From contig DCKB01000034.1 in assembly GCA_002320595.1 (NCBI GenBank), positions 1 to 64,000 on the forward strand: a stretch of DNA of 64,000 nucleotides. Reading direction: 5' to 3'. The position numbers were made by a program, and so were the translations under genes. Below, in pieces: positions 11,701 to 19,339 of the stretch. How positions within the stretch are numbered: the stretch's first letter is position 1; every line of letters starts with the position of its first letter. The notes beneath the pieces are model-generated. The model was not told the DNA's origin. It was given only the letters and a program-made list of their open reading frames with translations, and did not search any database. Source of the stretch: Christensenella sp. UBA1685. Lineage in GTDB: Bacteria > Bacillota > Clostridia > Christensenellales > CAG-138.

Positions 11701-14700
11701 CGAAGGTGAAGAAATCGACACCTCCATCCCCGCTGACCCCAATGTGAAAAACTACTCCTATACCGTGGTGGACGGCGAAGTGTACTACCGTGAAAACAGC
11801 CGTATGGTGAAACCGGAGCTGAGCACCACCGCCGCAGAGCGTGTCAAGGGCATGGTTGGCCTGCGGGATTGCGTGAATGAGCTGATCGACCTTCAGATGG
11901 ACGAATACTGCCCGGAAAGCGCCATCCGTGAAAAGCAGGCAGAGTTGAACAGTCTGTATGATGCGTTCTCTGCAAAATACGGTCTGCTCAATGACCGCGC
12001 AAACCGTCTTGCGTTCTCGGACGATTCCTCTTACTACCTCCTGTGTTCTCTGGAAGTGCTGGACGATGACGGGAAGCTGAAACGCAAAGCGGATATGTTC
12101 CACAAGCGCACCATCAAGCAGCAGACCCGTGTTGAAACCGTAGACACCGCCAGCGAAGCACTTGCAGTCTGCATCGGAGAAAAAGCCTGTGTAGACCTCG
12201 GCTTCATGGCCTCCCTTATGGGCGGCAGCGATAAAATCCCGCAGATCGTAGAGGACTTGAAAGGCGTAATCTACAAAGACCCCACCACCGGCGCGTTTGA
12301 CTTGGAAGATGGCGGCACGAATTGGAGCAAGGGATGGCAGACCGCCGATGAATACCTCTCCGGTAATGTGCGCCAGAAACTCCGCACCGCACAGCGGGCG
12401 GCGGAGCGCGACCCGTTCTTTGACGGGAATGTGGATGCCCTGATCGCCGCGCAACCCAAAGATTTGGAAGCCAGCGAAATTGAAGTGCGCCTGGGCGCGA
12501 CATGGATTGACAAGAAGTACATTCAGCAGTTCATGTACGAAACCTTTGAAACGCCCCGGTATTTGCGTGGAACCATCGAGGTCAACTATGTACCTTATAC
12601 GGCAGAGTGGCAGGTATCCGGTAAAAACTCCGTGCGTTACAACGATGTGGCGGCATACACCACCTACGGCACAGACCGCGCCAATGCCTACCGACTGCTG
12701 GAAGATGCGCTGAATCTCCGCGACATCCGTATCTATGATACCGTGGAGGATGCAGACGGGCGGGAACGGCGCGTACTCAATGCCAAGGAAACCACCCTTG
12801 CGGCGCAGAAGCAGCAGCTTATCAAGGATGCGTTCAAGGACTGGATTTGGAAAGACCCGGAGCGCCGTGAAACGCTGGTGCGCCAGTACAACGAGGAAAT
12901 GAACAGCACCCGCCCCCGCGAGTATGACGGAAGCCATATCGTATTCTCCGGCATGAACCCCGAAATCACCCTGCGGGAGCATCAGAAAAACGCCATTGCC
13001 CATGTTCTGTACGGCGGCAATACCCTGTTGGCACACGAAGTAGGCGCGGGCAAGACCTTTGAGATGGTTGCCGCCGCTATGGAAAGTAAGCGGCTGGGCT
13101 TGTGCCAGAAATCCATTTTTGTTGTGCCGAACCACCTGACCGACCAATGGGCGGCAGAGTTTTTACGCCTTTACCCCTCCGCGAACATCCTTGTCACCAC
13201 CAAAAAGGACTTTGAAACCCGTAACCGCAAGAAGTTCTGCGCCCGAATTGCCACCGGCGATTATGATGCCGTTATCATCGGTCATTCGCAGTTTGAGAAA
13301 ATCCCCATCAGCCCGGAGCGGCAGGAGCGTTTGCTGCGTCAGCAGATCGAAGAAATCACCGAAGGTATCAGCGAAGTCAAGGCAAGCAGAGGTGAGAACT
13401 TCACCATCAAGAGTTTGGAGCGCACGAAAAAGGGTCTGGAAGCGCGGCTGAAAAAGCTGCAAGACACCAGCCGCAAGGACGATGTAATCACCTTTGAGCA
13501 GCTCGGCGTGGACAGGATGTTTGTGGATGAATCGGACAATTACAAAAACCTGTTCCTCTATACCAAAATGCGGAATGTGGCAGGACTATCCACAACGGAC
13601 GCGCAGAAATCCTCGGATATGTTCTCCAAGTGCCGCTACATGGATGAGCTGACCGGAGGGCGCGGCATTGTATTTGCCACTGGCACCCCTGTTTCCAACT
13701 CCATGACGGAGCTTTACACCATCCAGCGTTACTTGCAGTATGACCGTCTGCAAGAGATGGGCATGGGACACTTTGACTGCTGGGCAAGCCGCTTCGGTGA
13801 AACCACCACCGCTTTAGAGCTTGCCCCGGAGGGAACTGGCTACCGGGCAAGGACGCGCTTTGCCAAGTTCTTCAACCTCCCGGAGCTGATGAATATGTTC
13901 AAAGAGGTTGCCGACATCAAGACCGCTGACCAGCTCAACTTGCCGACCCCGGAGGTGGAGTACCATACCATTGCTACCAAGCCTACGGAAATTCAGCAGG
14001 AAATGGTGAAAGCTCTCTCGGAGCGCGCCACCAAGGTACACAGCGGTCAGGTCAGGCCCGAAGTGGACAATATGCTCAAAATCACCTCGGACGGGCGCAA
14101 GCTGGGACTTGACCAGCGCATTATCAACCCCATGCTCCCCGACGAGGAAACCACCAAAGTCAACCAATGTGTCGCAAATGTCCTGCAATACTGGCGCGAC
14201 GGTGAAGCGGATAAGCTGACCCAGCTTGTGTTCTGTGACATTTCCACCCCAAAGACAGCTCCATCCCAAAGGGCAGCAAAGGCATCTCCCGGCAATCTGG
14301 ACAGCCCGGAAATCCGTGCATTGGAGGATGCCATCCCTCTGGACGATGAAAAGGATGAATCTCCCTTTACGGTTTATGAGGATGTGCGCCAAAAGCTCAT
14401 TGCCGGTGGTATGCCCCCGGAGCAGATTGCCTTTATCCACGATGCCAATACGGAAGTCAAGAAGCGCGAACTGTTCGCCAAAGTCCGAAGCGGTCAGGTG
14501 CGTGTCCTGATGGGCAGTACCGCAAAGATGGGCGCGGGAACCAATGTGCAGGATCGCTTGATTGCCCTGCATGATTTGGATTGCCCGTGGCGACCCCGTG
14601 ACCTTACCCAGCGAAAAGGCCGTATTGAACGCCAGGGCAACCAAAACGAGAAAGTCCATGTATGCCGCTATGTCACCGAAGGAACCTTTGATGCCTACCT

Positions 14701-15586
14701 CTGGCAGACCGTGGAGAACAAGCAACGGTTTATCTCGCAGATTATGACCTCGAAATCTCCGGTGCGTTCCTGTGAGGATGTGGATGCCACGGCGCTGTCC
14801 TTTGCGGAAATCAAGGCGCTGTGTGCCGGTGATCCGCGCATCAAAGAGCGTATGGATTTGGATGTGGATGTTGCCAAGCTCAAAATTATGAAAGCAGACC
14901 ACCAAAGCAAGCAGTTCCGGTTGGAGGACAATCTGCTGAAATACTTCCCGGAGAAGATTGAAGAAAGCAAGGGCTTTATCCGTGGACTGGAAGCAGATAT
15001 GCAGACCCTCGCGGCGCATCCGCTCCCCGTGGAGGGCTTCATCGGCATGGAAATCCGTGGCGATAAGCTCACCGACAAGGAAAACGCCGGTGCCGCCCTG
15101 CTGGATGCCTGCAAGGAGGTAAAGGGTAAAGACCCGGTGCAGATCGGCAGCTATCGCGGTTTTGCCATGTCCGTTGCCTTTGATTCTTTCCAGCAGGAAT
15201 ACACGCTGACACTCAGAGGGCAGATGACCCACCGTGTCGAACTCGGCACGGATGCAAGGGGCAACCTTGTCCGTATTGAAAATGCGCTGGAGAAAATGCC
15301 GGAGCGTTTGCGGAATGTGCAGGATCAGCTTGAAAACCTCTATAACCAGCAGGCGGCGGCAAAGGCTGAAGTCGGCAAACCGTTTCCCCAGGAACGGGAA
15401 CTGGCAGAGAAAACGGCACGGCTCATTGAGTTGGATATGGAACTGAATCTGGACAGCAAAGGACAGGCGCAGCCCGAACAGATCGTGGCGAAGTCTGCCC
15501 GTCCTTCTGTCCTCGACAAGCTGAAAGCGCCGCCGGTACGCGGCACACAGGATAAGCCCCACAAAAAAGAAATGGAGGTGCGATGA
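5690..15586 (+). CDS. giant polyvalent protein: ArdC-like, MutS-I-like, DNA methylase and SNF2-type helicase
   Basis: A 3,298-residue multidomain protein starting at ATG 5690 (AAAAGGAGG upstream). Residues about 10-95 are an ArdC-like module (YNEQLMVFAQRPEA, RRGSKGIALID). Residues about 259-376 are a low-complexity linker that overlaps tnpV. Residues about 783-880 resemble MutS domain I (LYQVGDFFEMYGEDA). A methylase core follows: EPSMGVGNFFG near 1765 and the catalytic-type NVPF at Asn1828-Phe1831. An SF2/SNF2 helicase follows: GAGKT (Lys2455), DESD (2613-2616), ATGTPVSNS, and a C-terminal QRKGRIERQGN. Such proteins probably travel with or shield ICE DNA; that role is inferred. DUF3849 overlaps its end by ATGA. 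Confidence 0.9.
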   Translation: MPSKLQFYAQMADHTAGQITGSYQKWTAFLTTAARLYKYPYNEQLMVFAQRPEATACAEYDLWNKQMRRYVRRGSKGIALIDTTGDNPKLRYVFDVSDTGGGENSRRPYFWEYQPEHQDVVSAALKRRFDVSGENGLADQLERVAAQLVDEYWNNHGRDILGIVDDSFLEEYDDFNIGVAFRNAAVVSTTYALLSRCGMEPGEYFEHEDFLKVFDFNTPQTVAALGTAISQSSEQVLRQIEVTIKNYEREKVAERSESHERTDLHAERGLSDSRFEPERTAADPVGQVREDAEELSEGTSPGAVEQPAAVGEAVPPSEGDRRNSEQPSGTDDARTDEVGGRDGGTESQRSNEVGGTDEHPQSTGRGSDPRGAGVQLSIFDAPGGGQLSFFPTEAEQIQSIAQAESVTKTPFAFSFAQDEIDHFLRLGSNADHHRKKIAAEFSKQKSVEENAEYLKNLFYGGNGIKIGDKSISAWYAEDGIHLAKGNTARYSATAQVISWQEAAERIGQLLDAGQYATNVELEEAHGHERDLIASALWHLRGDLSEDAREQGYLSCLQEYRRGGYPEATARLSEALKNPAFRQTLLDEYAAFWTAYSQDRSLMRFHFHKTQEIWNNLKDLSLPRREFSTAMTELPKTNQFITEDEINAALSGGSSFSGGKGRIYDFFREPHTPKEQTDFLKKEYGIGGHSHALSRATGSHEDHDGKGLRYNKRDCADVKLNWNQVAKRIDELIRKGRYFTPEALEKYEAEKAAKAQEEAGKIAEETAEQPQETVSPSPAFLDYNDIKHDHRDDIVLYQVGDFFEMYGEDAKTAAEKLDLHLTTRPIPGAGRVEMCGVPAHALEQYVERLRDDYDVTIASLNRDSGERNIYTLLSVDHEAERAIDAHEAEFGADGTRVFHNPASDQQPTVKELFEQYKLSVGNTLVADPAYINACRNSDQENAFIEGAAAIQRIVTESGDLQLTKLYFDMPTFHNRLHQELLEETYPALATTVTPSPYKVTQADIDAALQEWNGNIESKRAVVRYMKEHGREKDTAAWLAQEYGMGDAALPLKISVGNSEPAVLPWAKVQRRIAQLIKEDKFYTEAEYDRLDDVDPIAIRESLAQRGIVNGEVVDPEKLDNDPFIRQVMNDVEQIAAQEKAMNAPDRYSIRLLPYEGGITGIWDDAIKKYYGEGGQLLRFAEQANAIDYLAAIQRTQGIPEAVIFTTPNGSAYHPGDHLLASFDADTKVSMVIDRVDEDDVWYTMPSVPEQEAVSMERTSFERYMDQGNITVVPAEQAIAAEKPEPVAETPAAVYTETPYKVGDTVYLDDTLFEITEVGDYNVQLRDPALAYPIFRAESKAQFERLLQQDYRNGGITEFLPAELDITDTDLQDVLTGEGGLLDARDKEIISKWFRNGEGNKKISHRMSETYAGTVETMTLLSGEEADFRATTVGLEIEIQDKFNTKLSPKWDEIVPVLRAMYQQERDGFYHEPVSREPVMLEGVPSYKVGDTVVVPYPDRDIKGTIGYIGEIDVRIDTDPYSWSHESINREMFEDYIRRDERNAHLFTPEVRETEQPQITTEPVAFYPGEKNNLPYDIVVERLRVEEPEHDPPAQTVSADREPDFEEVLDGNPVSVRIDGEWRTFPNTAAAEEAMYEESKAEIRRNAQNFHITDDNLGVGGAKAKYQANINAIKLLKTLEADGRQAIPEQQEVLSRYVGWGGLADAFDPTKENWRNEYAELKELLTPEEYEAARASTLNAHYTSPTVIKAIYEAVGNMGFQTGNILEPSMGVGNFFGLLPEEMRNSRLYGVELDSITGRIAQQLYPKADITVAGFETTDRRDFFDLAIGNVPFGQYQVNDRAYNKLGFSIHDYFFAKTLDQVRPGGVVAFVTSRYTMDKQSPEVRKYIAERAELLGAIRLPNNAFKANAGTEVVSDIIFLQKRDRPIDIEPEWVHLGQNEDGFAINSYFIDHPEMILGRQTSESTQYGRQDFTVAPIEGLELADQLHDAVKYIRGKYQEAELPELGEGEEIDTSIPADPNVKNYSYTVVDGEVYYRENSRMVKPELSTTAAERVKGMVGLRDCVNELIDLQMDEYCPESAIREKQAELNSLYDAFSAKYGLLNDRANRLAFSDDSSYYLLCSLEVLDDDGKLKRKADMFHKRTIKQQTRVETVDTASEALAVCIGEKACVDLGFMASLMGGSDKIPQIVEDLKGVIYKDPTTGAFDLEDGGTNWSKGWQTADEYLSGNVRQKLRTAQRAAERDPFFDGNVDALIAAQPKDLEASEIEVRLGATWIDKKYIQQFMYETFETPRYLRGTIEVNYVPYTAEWQVSGKNSVRYNDVAAYTTYGTDRANAYRLLEDALNLRDIRIYDTVEDADGRERRVLNAKETTLAAQKQQLIKDAFKDWIWKDPERRETLVRQYNEEMNSTRPREYDGSHIVFSGMNPEITLREHQKNAIAHVLYGGNTLLAHEVGAGKTFEMVAAAMESKRLGLCQKSIFVVPNHLTDQWAAEFLRLYPSANILVTTKKDFETRNRKKFCARIATGDYDAVIIGHSQFEKIPISPERQERLLRQQIEEITEGISEVKASRGENFTIKSLERTKKGLEARLKKLQDTSRKDDVITFEQLGVDRMFVDESDNYKNLFLYTKMRNVAGLSTTDAQKSSDMFSKCRYMDELTGGRGIVFATGTPVSNSMTELYTIQRYLQYDRLQEMGMGHFDCWASRFGETTTALELAPEGTGYRARTRFAKFFNLPELMNMFKEVADIKTADQLNLPTPEVEYHTIATKPTEIQQEMVKALSERATKVHSGQVRPEVDNMLKITSDGRKLGLDQRIINPMLPDEETTKVNQCVANVLQYWRDGEADKLTQLVFCDISTPKTAPSQRAAKASPGNLDSPEIRALEDAIPLDDEKDESPFTVYEDVRQKLIAGGMPPEQIAFIHDANTEVKKRELFAKVRSGQVRVLMGSTAKMGAGTNVQDRLIALHDLDCPWRPRDLTQRKGRIERQGNQNEKVHVCRYVTEGTFDAYLWQTVENKQRFISQIMTSKSPVRSCEDVDATALSFAEIKALCAGDPRIKERMDLDVDVAKLKIMKADHQSKQFRLEDNLLKYFPEKIEESKGFIRGLEADMQTLAAHPLPVEGFIGMEIRGDKLTDKENAGAALLDACKEVKGKDPVQIGSYRGFAMSVAFDSFQQEYTLTLRGQMTHRVELGTDARGNLVRIENALEKMPERLRNVQDQLENLYNQQAAAKAEVGKPFPQERELAEKTARLIELDMELNLDSKGQAQPEQIVAKSARPSVLDKLKAPPVRGTQDKPHKKEMEVR
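6465..6818 (+). CDS. tnpV: TnpV-like protein nested in another frame of the giant gene
   Basis: A complete 117-codon ORF in the +1 frame relative to the giant gene, starting MSELTYTQNGDYLIPDL. Motifs GKYGRMRKNYLKEHRP and MKWAGLMNTLKAQAEEVI match my memory of the TnpV family of clostridial transposons, at the usual length. It has its own Shine-Dalgarno GGAAAGGAG (6449-6457), 7-8 nt before ATG 6465. The overlapping giant-protein stretch is disordered and rich in R, S, E, G, P and T, as expected when the other frame is the constrained one. TnpV function is poorly known. Confidence 0.8.
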   Translation: MSELTYTQNGDYLIPDLSLSEQPQTPLGKYGRMRKNYLKEHRPVLWNSLLLSEKLYPHLREIEETANNRLELMMPELMKSAGVTEELKASDPMKWAGLMNTLKAQAEEVILAELVFS

Positions 15587-16083
15587 TGAAAGATGTTCCC
15601 ATTTACAAATACCCCGCGTCCCATGCACAGGAGCATGACGAGCTGAACGCCTACCGTGCTTCCAACAAGGCGAACATGGCCTGTAAAGAAGCCATTGAAG
15701 AAGCGATCCGCGATCACTACCGCGATAACTGCCTTGGCAGCGATGCCGTGAAACAGGTGGTGGAGCAGTTCGGATATGACCGTGTTTTCCATGTGCTTGC
15801 CGTGACCGTCCGGCAGAAGGATTGGGATGGGCGTATTTCACAAGACAACAAGGCATGGGCGAAAACCGTTCCCGTCTTTGAAAATCCCGATGCCTGGGGT
15901 ACTGACCGCAACTGCTATCTTGTGGTGAACAGCCATCCGGGTCTGACCGACCTGTTTCTCTCTCAGGCACGGAAAGCACACACTCAGGAACAGCAGAAAT
16001 CTTCTGTCCGTGACAAGCTGAAAAAACAGCCCGAAACAACTTCGCCGAAGCTTTCGGCGAAGTCCAAAGGGCAGGAGCGTTGA
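15583..16083 (+). CDS. DUF3849 domain protein
   Basis: A 166-residue protein with the DUF3849 pattern: YKYPASHAQEHDELNAYRAS, NMACKEAIEEAI, and an RQKDWDGRIS...NKAWAKTVPV segment. The ATG overlaps the giant gene's stop (ATGATGA), with GGAGGTG upstream, so the two are coupled. The C-terminus is a charged Lys/Gln/Ser tail. DUF3849 proteins occur almost always beside the methylase-helicase in these ICEs; the function is not known. Confidence 0.8.
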   Translation: MMKDVPIYKYPASHAQEHDELNAYRASNKANMACKEAIEEAIRDHYRDNCLGSDAVKQVVEQFGYDRVFHVLAVTVRQKDWDGRISQDNKAWAKTVPVFENPDAWGTDRNCYLVVNSHPGLTDLFLSQARKAHTQEQQKSSVRDKLKKQPETTSPKLSAKSKGQER

Positions 16084-16086
16084 GCC

Positions 16087-16425
16087 ATGGCGAAGCGAAA
16101 AAGGGATATTCAACTCAAATTTCGCGTGACCCCACAGGAACGGGAAATGATCGAAACAAAGATGGCGCAGTTTGGCACTACCAACATGGCGGCGTATCTA
16201 CGCAAGATGGCGATTGACGGCTATGTGGTGAAGCTGGATTTGCCGGAGCTGCGGGAGCTGGTGTCCCTGCTTCGCTATTCCAGCAACAATCTTAACCAGC
16301 TCACCAAACGCGCCCACGAAACAGGCCGTATCTATGAAGCCGATCTGGAGGACATTCAGCAGAATCAGGAACGGATATGGACAGCGGCGGAGCAAATCGT
16401 TTCCGCGCTGGCGGCGCTCAAATAA
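16087..16425 (+). CDS. mobC: MobC-family mobilization protein
   Basis: A 112-residue protein. The N-terminal KRDIQLKFRVTPQEREMIETKMA resembles a ribbon-helix-helix DNA-binding domain. The C-terminal SSNNLNQLTKRAHETGRIYE segment is typical of MobC relaxosome accessory proteins. MobC is expected to bind at oriT and help the relaxase open the DNA. It lies three nucleotides after the DUF3849 stop and upstream of the relaxase. Family assignment is confident. Confidence 0.88.
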   Translation: MAKRKRDIQLKFRVTPQEREMIETKMAQFGTTNMAAYLRKMAIDGYVVKLDLPELRELVSLLRYSSNNLNQLTKRAHETGRIYEADLEDIQQNQERIWTAAEQIVSALAALK

Positions 16426-16432
16426 CACGGTC

Positions 16433-16466
16433 GGGGCGGCGGCATTTTCGCCGCTGCCCCTCTTTT
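16433..16466 (+). terminator. GC-rich terminator after mobC
   Basis: GGGGCGGCGGC (16433-16443) pairs with GCCGCTGCCCC (16450-16460), 11 bp with one G-U pair, followed by TCTTTT. It probably ends or attenuates the mobC transcript. Confidence 0.7.
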
Positions 16467-16552
16467 GCCGTATCATTGCAAAAAAAGCCGATACTCGGTA
16501 TGCTTATATCGTAACAAAAAACAAGGCCGCGAAGAAAGGAGCTGCGGAGCGT

Positions 16553-16870
16553 ATGTTGACAAATGAAATCGTCCTGACCGTATTCGCTGACTATCTCAGC
16601 CGCGATGCGGATTTTGAAGTCATCCTCACCAGCCGGGGGTACACGGTCATGGGCTGGGATAAATACCGCGAGGACTGGAACACCGTGGAATACTGCCCTT
16701 CACCGGAAGCCCTGCGGGATGCGCTGCTGGATGCCTACACCAGCTTTCGGGAAATGGAACTCACCGATGGGGAGCGCGATATGACCGCCGCTGAAAAAGC
16801 CCAAATCAAAGCGGAGTGCGATGCGCTCACGGAACGATGCGAAAAGGAGGCTGCGATATGTTCATCCTAA
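16553..16870 (+). CDS. hypothetical acidic ICE protein
   Basis: A 105-residue protein starting at ATG 16553 (MLTNEIVLTVFADYLSRD), with AAAGGAG 11 nt upstream. No catalytic motif is seen. It is acidic and probably helical toward the C-terminus (AAEKAQIKAECDALTERCEKEA). Its end overlaps the start of the next small membrane gene, suggesting coupling. Proteins of this size often sit between mobC and the relaxase in related ICEs. Function unknown. Confidence 0.65.
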   Translation: MLTNEIVLTVFADYLSRDADFEVILTSRGYTVMGWDKYREDWNTVEYCPSPEALRDALLDAYTSFREMELTDGERDMTAAEKAQIKAECDALTERCEKEAAICSS

Positions 16871-17145
16871 AAATACTCTTTGCGCCGGTATCGTTGGCGC
16901 TGACCCTGTTCACCTGGCTGTGTGCCGGTCTGATCTCCTGCTCTGCCTTCGTGTTCAAGCTGGCAAGTGCGCTGCTCTCCCTTCTGGCGGTGGCCGTGCT
17001 TATCACCTATTCCGTGAAGAACGGAATTATCCTCTTGGTGATTGCGCTTCTCATAAGCCCCCTGGGATTGCCGATGCTGGCGGTCTGGCTGCTGGGCAAA
17101 CTGCAAGGTGCAAATACAGCGATAAAAGGATTTCTGAACGGATAA
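16858..17145 (+). CDS. small ICE membrane protein (CD1845-like)
   Basis: A 95-residue, very hydrophobic protein with about three membrane segments (residues about 5-30, 33-50 and 53-80). ATG 16858 has AAAAGGAGG 7 nt upstream and overlaps the 3' end of the previous gene. It resembles the small CD1845-type proteins found next to relaxase genes in clostridial conjugative elements. It may help couple the relaxosome to the membrane; that is inference. Confidence 0.65.
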   Translation: MFILKILFAPVSLALTLFTWLCAGLISCSAFVFKLASALLSLLAVAVLITYSVKNGIILLVIALLISPLGLPMLAVWLLGKLQGANTAIKGFLNG

Positions 17146-17159
17146 GAATGTGAAAGGAA

Positions 17160-17185
17160 ACGGTCTGCTTCGGCAGGCCGTTTTG
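17160..17185 (+). terminator. UUCG-loop terminator before the relaxase gene
   Basis: ACGGTCTGC (17160-17168), TTCG loop, and GCAGGCCGT (17173-17181) form a 9-bp stem with one G-U pair, followed by TTTTGCT. Its place only 24 nt before the relaxase start suggests attenuation of relaxase expression or the end of the upstream transcript. Confidence 0.7.
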
Positions 17186-17208
17186 CTCTGTTGGGAGGTG
17201 AACACTCT

Positions 17209-18633
17209 ATGGCAACCACACGCCTAATGCCGCTACACACCGGCAAAGGCCGCACCGTAGGACAGGCAATCAGTGACATTATCGACTACTCCCAAAATCC
17301 GCAAAAGACAGATAACGGCAGACTGATTACAAGCTGGCAATGTGACAGCAGGATCGCGGATGCTGAATTTCTTTTTACCAAAAATCAGTACACCCAAAAG
17401 ACCGGCAGAGTGCGTGGTGAGGATGATGTAATTGCCTACCATCTGCGGCAATCCTTTGTTCCCGGTGAGATCACTCCGGAGGAAGCAAACCGCCTGGGCT
17501 GTGAGCTTGCCAAGCGGTTTACCAAAGGCAAACACGCCTATATCGTCTGCACCCACATCGACAAAGAGCATATCCATAATCATGTGATTTGGAACTCCAC
17601 CGCGCTGGATCAGACACGGAAATTCCGCAACTTTTGGGGCAGCACCCGCGCCGTGCGGCGGCTCAATGACACCATCTGCATTGAGAACGGATACTCCATC
17701 GTGGAGAATCCGAAGCGTCACGGCAAGAGCTATAACAAGTGGCTGGGCGATAAGAAAAAGCCCTCCCACCGTGAGCGGATTTGCGCTGCCATTGATGATG
17801 CGCTGGCACAAAAGCCCGAAAGTTTTGAAGCTCTGCTGGAGCTGCTGCGGCAGGCCGGTTATGAGATCAAGGGCAAGAAAGTCCCGTCCCTGCTCGGTGG
17901 CGAACAGCAGAAATCCATTCGCATGGACACTCTGGGCGCAGGCTACACACCCGAGGATCTCCGGGCGGTGATTGCCGGTGAAAAGGAACACACGCCCCGG
18001 AAACGCTGGGCGGAAACAAAGTTGCCTGAGAAGCGCGGCGGGAATCTGCTGGTGGACATTCAGGCAAAATTGCAGGAGGGCAAAGGTGCCGGTTATGCTC
18101 GTTGGGCTACTCTGTTTAATCTGAAACAGATGGCGCAGACGGTAGCCTATCTGCAAGATCACGAGCTTATAGATTACAGCGTTCTCTCAGAAAAAGCGGC
18201 GGCAGCTTCCACCAGGTTCAATGAACTTTCTGCGAAAATCAAATCCGCAGAAGCGCGTATGGCGGAGATTGCCGTGATGCGAACTCACATCATCAACTAT
18301 GCCAAGACCCGCGATACCTATGTTGCCTATCGCAAGGCCGGTTACTCCAAGAAGTTTCTTGCGGAGCATGAAAGTGAGATCACACTCCATAAGGCGGCAA
18401 AGAAGTTTTTCGATGACCAGGGCATCCAGAAACTCCCCACTGTCAAGAGTTTGCAGGCCGAATACGCCGCGCTGATGACAGAAAAAAAAGCGGCATACGC
18501 CGAGTACCGGAAAGCCCGCGAGGATATGAAGGAGCTGCTGACCGCCAAGGCGAATATTGACCGCATTTTGGAGCTGGAAGAAGTACGGGAGGAACCGAAT
18601 GTGCAAAAAGAGAAAGAGGCGGAGCAGCGTTAA
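17209..18633 (+). CDS. relaxase, MobA/VirD2 family
   Basis: A 474-residue conjugative relaxase that should nick oriT and covalently carry the transferred strand. ATG 17209 is chosen because GGGAGGTG ends 8 nt upstream. The catalytic tyrosine is probably Tyr27 in IIDYSQNP. The metal-binding histidines are in HIDKEHIHNH (His116, His121, His123, His125), typical of MOBP-like enzymes. The C-terminal half is a long charged helical/coiled-coil region (about 330-470). The adjacent inverted-repeat region is the likely substrate. Confidence 0.92.
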   Translation: MATTRLMPLHTGKGRTVGQAISDIIDYSQNPQKTDNGRLITSWQCDSRIADAEFLFTKNQYTQKTGRVRGEDDVIAYHLRQSFVPGEITPEEANRLGCELAKRFTKGKHAYIVCTHIDKEHIHNHVIWNSTALDQTRKFRNFWGSTRAVRRLNDTICIENGYSIVENPKRHGKSYNKWLGDKKKPSHRERICAAIDDALAQKPESFEALLELLRQAGYEIKGKKVPSLLGGEQQKSIRMDTLGAGYTPEDLRAVIAGEKEHTPRKRWAETKLPEKRGGNLLVDIQAKLQEGKGAGYARWATLFNLKQMAQTVAYLQDHELIDYSVLSEKAAAASTRFNELSAKIKSAEARMAEIAVMRTHIINYAKTRDTYVAYRKAGYSKKFLAEHESEITLHKAAKKFFDDQGIQKLPTVKSLQAEYAALMTEKKAAYAEYRKAREDMKELLTAKANIDRILELEEVREEPNVQKEKEAEQR

Positions 18634-18648
18634 GCTGCCTGCCATCCA

Positions 18649-18806
18649 GCGATTTGAAAAATCGCGTAGCCGCAGGATTTATCCTGCGTTCCAGAACACA
18701 ACTTTTGTGTTCTGCGGGGATTGGGGCGGAGCCTCAACAAGCACGAAACTGTCGGTTTCCGCATGAGCGGAAATTGGCAGTTTTCGCAAAGTGGGTCCCG
18801 CTTTGC
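18649..18806 (+). other. candidate origin of transfer (oriT)
   Basis: Five consecutive inverted repeats follow the relaxase stop: GCGATTT/AAATCGC (18649-18665); CGCAGGAT/ATCCTGCG (18671-18688); CAGAACACAA/TTGTGTTCTG (18692-18714); a 17-bp stem with three G-U pairs (18746-18783); and GCAAAGTG/CGCTTTGC (18786-18806). The second contains ATCCTG/C, the known core of IncP-type nic sites, and the adjacent relaxase is MOBP-like. The predicted nick is near 18686/18687. The repeats are visible; the oriT role is inferred. Confidence 0.6.
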
Positions 18807-18871
18807 ATTGCTTGCCGCTTTCTTGCCTTCTCGTTTCGTACCTCTCCGTAACCACTTGTCGTACAGCGAAA

Positions 18872-18911
18872 AATAGAGGCCGCTTCACTTATTCGTAAAG
18901 CGACCTCTATT
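18872..18911. terminator. terminator at the 3' end of the XRE gene
   Basis: AATAGAGG (18872-18879) and CCTCTATT (18904-18911) pair, extended inward by CGCTT/AAGCG. The arm overlaps the stop codon of the minus-strand regulator gene. It can end transcription from the regulator, and possibly rightward transcripts leaving the oriT region. Confidence 0.65.
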
Positions 18912-19251
18912 CGTCCAGTTTGATTGCTCCGTCAATCGTTGCCTCGATAATTGGAAGATATTTTTCCGGGCAGAGTTGCAATTTGTGGTTGACCCTCCGG
19001 CGCTGTTCGCTGATCTCCGCAATAAGCGAAGGATTGAAATAACGCTCAACTGGCAGCTTGCATATCCGAATCAGTTGCAGAACCACGGGTACACTCGGAA
19101 CCGTCTGTTCCAATTCGATATTGGCAAGATAACGCGGATCAATGCTGACCTGTTCTGCCAATGCCCTGCGGGAGATATTCAGAGCTTCCCTCGCAGCCTT
19201 TACATCAGCGCCAAAGGTTTCAAACCCAGGACAATCTTCAATCTTAGCCAT
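18907..19251 (-). CDS. XRE-family transcriptional regulator
   Basis: A 114-residue protein with one helix-turn-helix domain (about 14-70; FGADVKAAREALNISRRALAE, then IDPRYLANIELEQTVPS). Such proteins repress element or cargo promoters. It is transcribed away from the next genes, so the 90-bp gap may hold overlapping divergent promoters and its operator. It may control the small membrane-protein and oxidoreductase genes to the right. Target inferred from position. Confidence 0.82.
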   Translation of the reverse strand: MAKIEDCPGFETFGADVKAAREALNISRRALAEQVSIDPRYLANIELEQTVPSVPVVLQLIRICKLPVERYFNPSLIAEISEQRRRVNHKLQLCPEKYLPIIEATIDGAIKLDE

Positions 19252-19339
19252 ATAACATCACCCTCTTACATTCTATATTTCATAGTGTTTCCTGGGAATG
19301 ATATTATATGCGTTCAATCAACACTTTATAATTCACAAA

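Noticed and set aside
13814..16039. 741-codon minus-strand open frame opposite the giant gene (and others such as 11552-13147 and 10106-11539)
   Set aside because: Antisense frames kept open by the codon bias of the plus-strand gene; no ribosome site and no recognisable domain, with Cys/His/Phe-rich composition typical of shadows.
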